Part shown: positions 63,182 to 64,000 of the stretch, piece by piece
Numbering within the stretch: the first letter of the stretch is position 1
Layout of the letters: every line of letters starts with the position of its first letter
Origin: Pseudorhizobium xiangyangii
GTDB lineage: Bacteria; Pseudomonadota; Alphaproteobacteria; Rhizobiales; Rhizobiaceae
Assembly (NCBI RefSeq): GCF_020531965.1
Contig: NZ_JAJAWH010000007.1
Span: 143,984 to 207,983 of the forward strand
Length of the DNA stretch: 64,000 nucleotides
Direction of reading: 5' to 3'
Notes under the pieces: model-generated
The model's input: the letters and a program-made list of their open reading frames with translations, nothing else
The model's database searches: none
What the model was told of the DNA's origin: nothing
Made by a program: the position numbers and the translations under genes

Positions 63182-63340
63182 GAAACCCGGACCTCTTCAA
63201 CTTACACTTGTTAGCCTTGGCTGATCGTGATGATCAAGAGGCCAACGCAGAAGCAGACAACGTAACTGCGCGAGCGGCTCAAGAGGAAGTAACGATGGGG
63301 TGAGTTCACCAGATAGGGCCGGCATGGATATCGACTCTGC

Positions 63341-64000
63341 TCACGTCAGTTGCTGCAGTCCCTGGACGAGGTAGACGGTGCCGACGCCGGTCACGATCCA
63401 GCGCGTCCAGTCCCGAAAGTTCGCGTCGGTGATGCGCTGCAGGATGCCGTTTCCGGCACGAGCGCCGAGAACGGCGATCGGCGCGGCGATGACGACGGAG
63501 ATCCAGTCGGTGGCGGGCAGTGCCGAGGCAGCGTTCCAGTAGAAGGCCACCTTGGCGAGATGCGACAGGGTCTGGATCGATGCCTTGGTGGCAATGATCT
63601 TGCGCCGGTCCATCTTCGTGCGGATGAAGAAGATGTCGACCGTCGGCCCGGCGACGCCGACGCTGAGCGTCAGTGCTCCGGAAAGCAGGCCGCAGATGAA
63701 GGCATGCGAGGGGCGCGACGCATCGAGACGTAGATGCCTGACCGGCAACCAGACGAGGATGGGCATCAGGCCGACACCGATGAGAACCACCGTCAGGTTC
63801 GGCGTATAGTCGATGAACAACAGTACCGATGCGGCAGCCGCAACGCCCATGCACAGGGTGCCGAGGATCTTCCAGTCGATGTAACTGCGGGAAAACCAGG
63901 CACGTGAGCCGTTCGACACCGTCTGGATCACACCGTGGATCGCGATGGCGGTGCCGACCGGATAGAGAAACAGCAGGATCCAGAGCAGGATCAGCCCGCC
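63341..64000 (-). CDS. TauE/SafE (TSUP) family membrane transporter, N-terminus beyond the window
   Basis: The frame stays open past the window end: codons before the GTG at 63931 read LILLWILLFLYPVGTAIAI without a start, a clear membrane helix, so the gene continues beyond 64000. About 219 residues are visible. TSUP features are ICGLLSGALTLSVGVAGPTV, TKASIQTLSHLAKVAFY and VLGARAGNGILQRI. Members move sulfite, sulfonates or other anions; the substrate is unknown. Confidence 0.88.
   Translation of the reverse strand, partial: GGLILLWILLFLYPVGTAIAIHGVIQTVSNGSRAWFSRSYIDWKILGTLCMGVAAAASVLLFIDYTPNLTVVLIGVGLMPILVWLPVRHLRLDASRPSHAFICGLLSGALTLSVGVAGPTVDIFFIRTKMDRRKIIATKASIQTLSHLAKVAFYWNAASALPATDWISVVIAAPIAVLGARAGNGILQRITDANFRDWTRWIVTGVGTVYLVQGLQQLT

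Noticed and set aside
1-64000. tRNA, rRNA, CRISPR array, insertion sequence, prophage or defence system
   Set aside because: Looked for conserved arms, regular repeat-spacer spacing, transposase or integrase motifs and toxin-antitoxin pairs; none was convincing.

Overview
The window reads as a GC-rich, gene-dense chromosomal stretch from an alphaproteobacterium of the order Rhizobiales (Hyphomicrobiales), most likely family Rhizobiaceae. Supporting signs are the ehu/eut/doe ectoine gene order, a fused group 2 Mrp/Pha antiporter, the hemC-hemD-mitofilin-hemY cluster, an IalB-family protein, DUF2794 and DUF1223 proteins, a CtrA-type TTAA-N7-TTAA box and a probable ybhL-type leader RNA. I saw no tRNA, rRNA, transposase, integrase or CRISPR array.

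Left part (1-17200). A thiamine salvage operon (thiM partial, thiE, thiD) converges on a class I CoA-transferase. Next comes a complete ectoine/hydroxyectoine import and catabolic island. On the minus strand it has the regulator enuR, the ABC importer ehuABCD, eutABC, and doeA-doeB. On the plus strand it has the Lrp-type regulator doeX, then doeC and doeD. Ectoine is imported (EhuABCD), opened to N-acetyl-diaminobutyrate (DoeA), deacetylated (DoeB), transaminated to aspartate semialdehyde (DoeD) and oxidised to aspartate (DoeC). The neighbouring CoA-transferase could reactivate the acetate that DoeB releases. A broken zinc-type dehydrogenase remnant lies at the right edge of the island.

Middle part (17200-32000). 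This holds an orphan periplasmic zinc metallochaperone gene (aztD-like) with a Zur-like palindrome, an Xre-type regulator with a nested dyad next to a six-gene Mrp/Pha cation/proton antiporter operon (phaAB fused, C-G), and a polar amino-acid/cystine-type ABC transporter split by a rhizobial palindromic repeat. It also has a small secreted protein with a CtrA box, an ETF-beta lysine methyltransferase-like enzyme, EVE and YciI proteins, gpsA and tsaD.

Right part (32000-64000). Mostly housekeeping genes: hemC, hemD, a Mic60/mitofilin homologue, hemY, terB, a glutamine amidotransferase, an MFS exporter, yggT, ppa, a GNAT gene, typA/bipA, an M3 peptidase, a Bcr/CflA exporter, argG, an SDR, a LysE exporter, a PF04392-type ABC transporter, rlmN, ialB, ykvA, phhB and thpR. 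The E. coli-like divergent pair tesA versus ybbA-ybbP follows, then a Bax-inhibitor-1 gene with a structured leader, an acetyltransferase, DUF2794, DUF1223, and a TauE/SafE transporter cut by the window end.

Most genes are ordinary for the lineage. The less ordinary signals are regulatory or structural. They are a GACAAT motif recurring in all three ectoine-island intergenic regions, an anaerobox-like site before the CoA-transferase, the Zur-like, nested Xre-side and CtrA-like sites, the leader RNA, long inverted repeats, and a decaying dehydrogenase gene. I could not find a clearly new multi-gene system.
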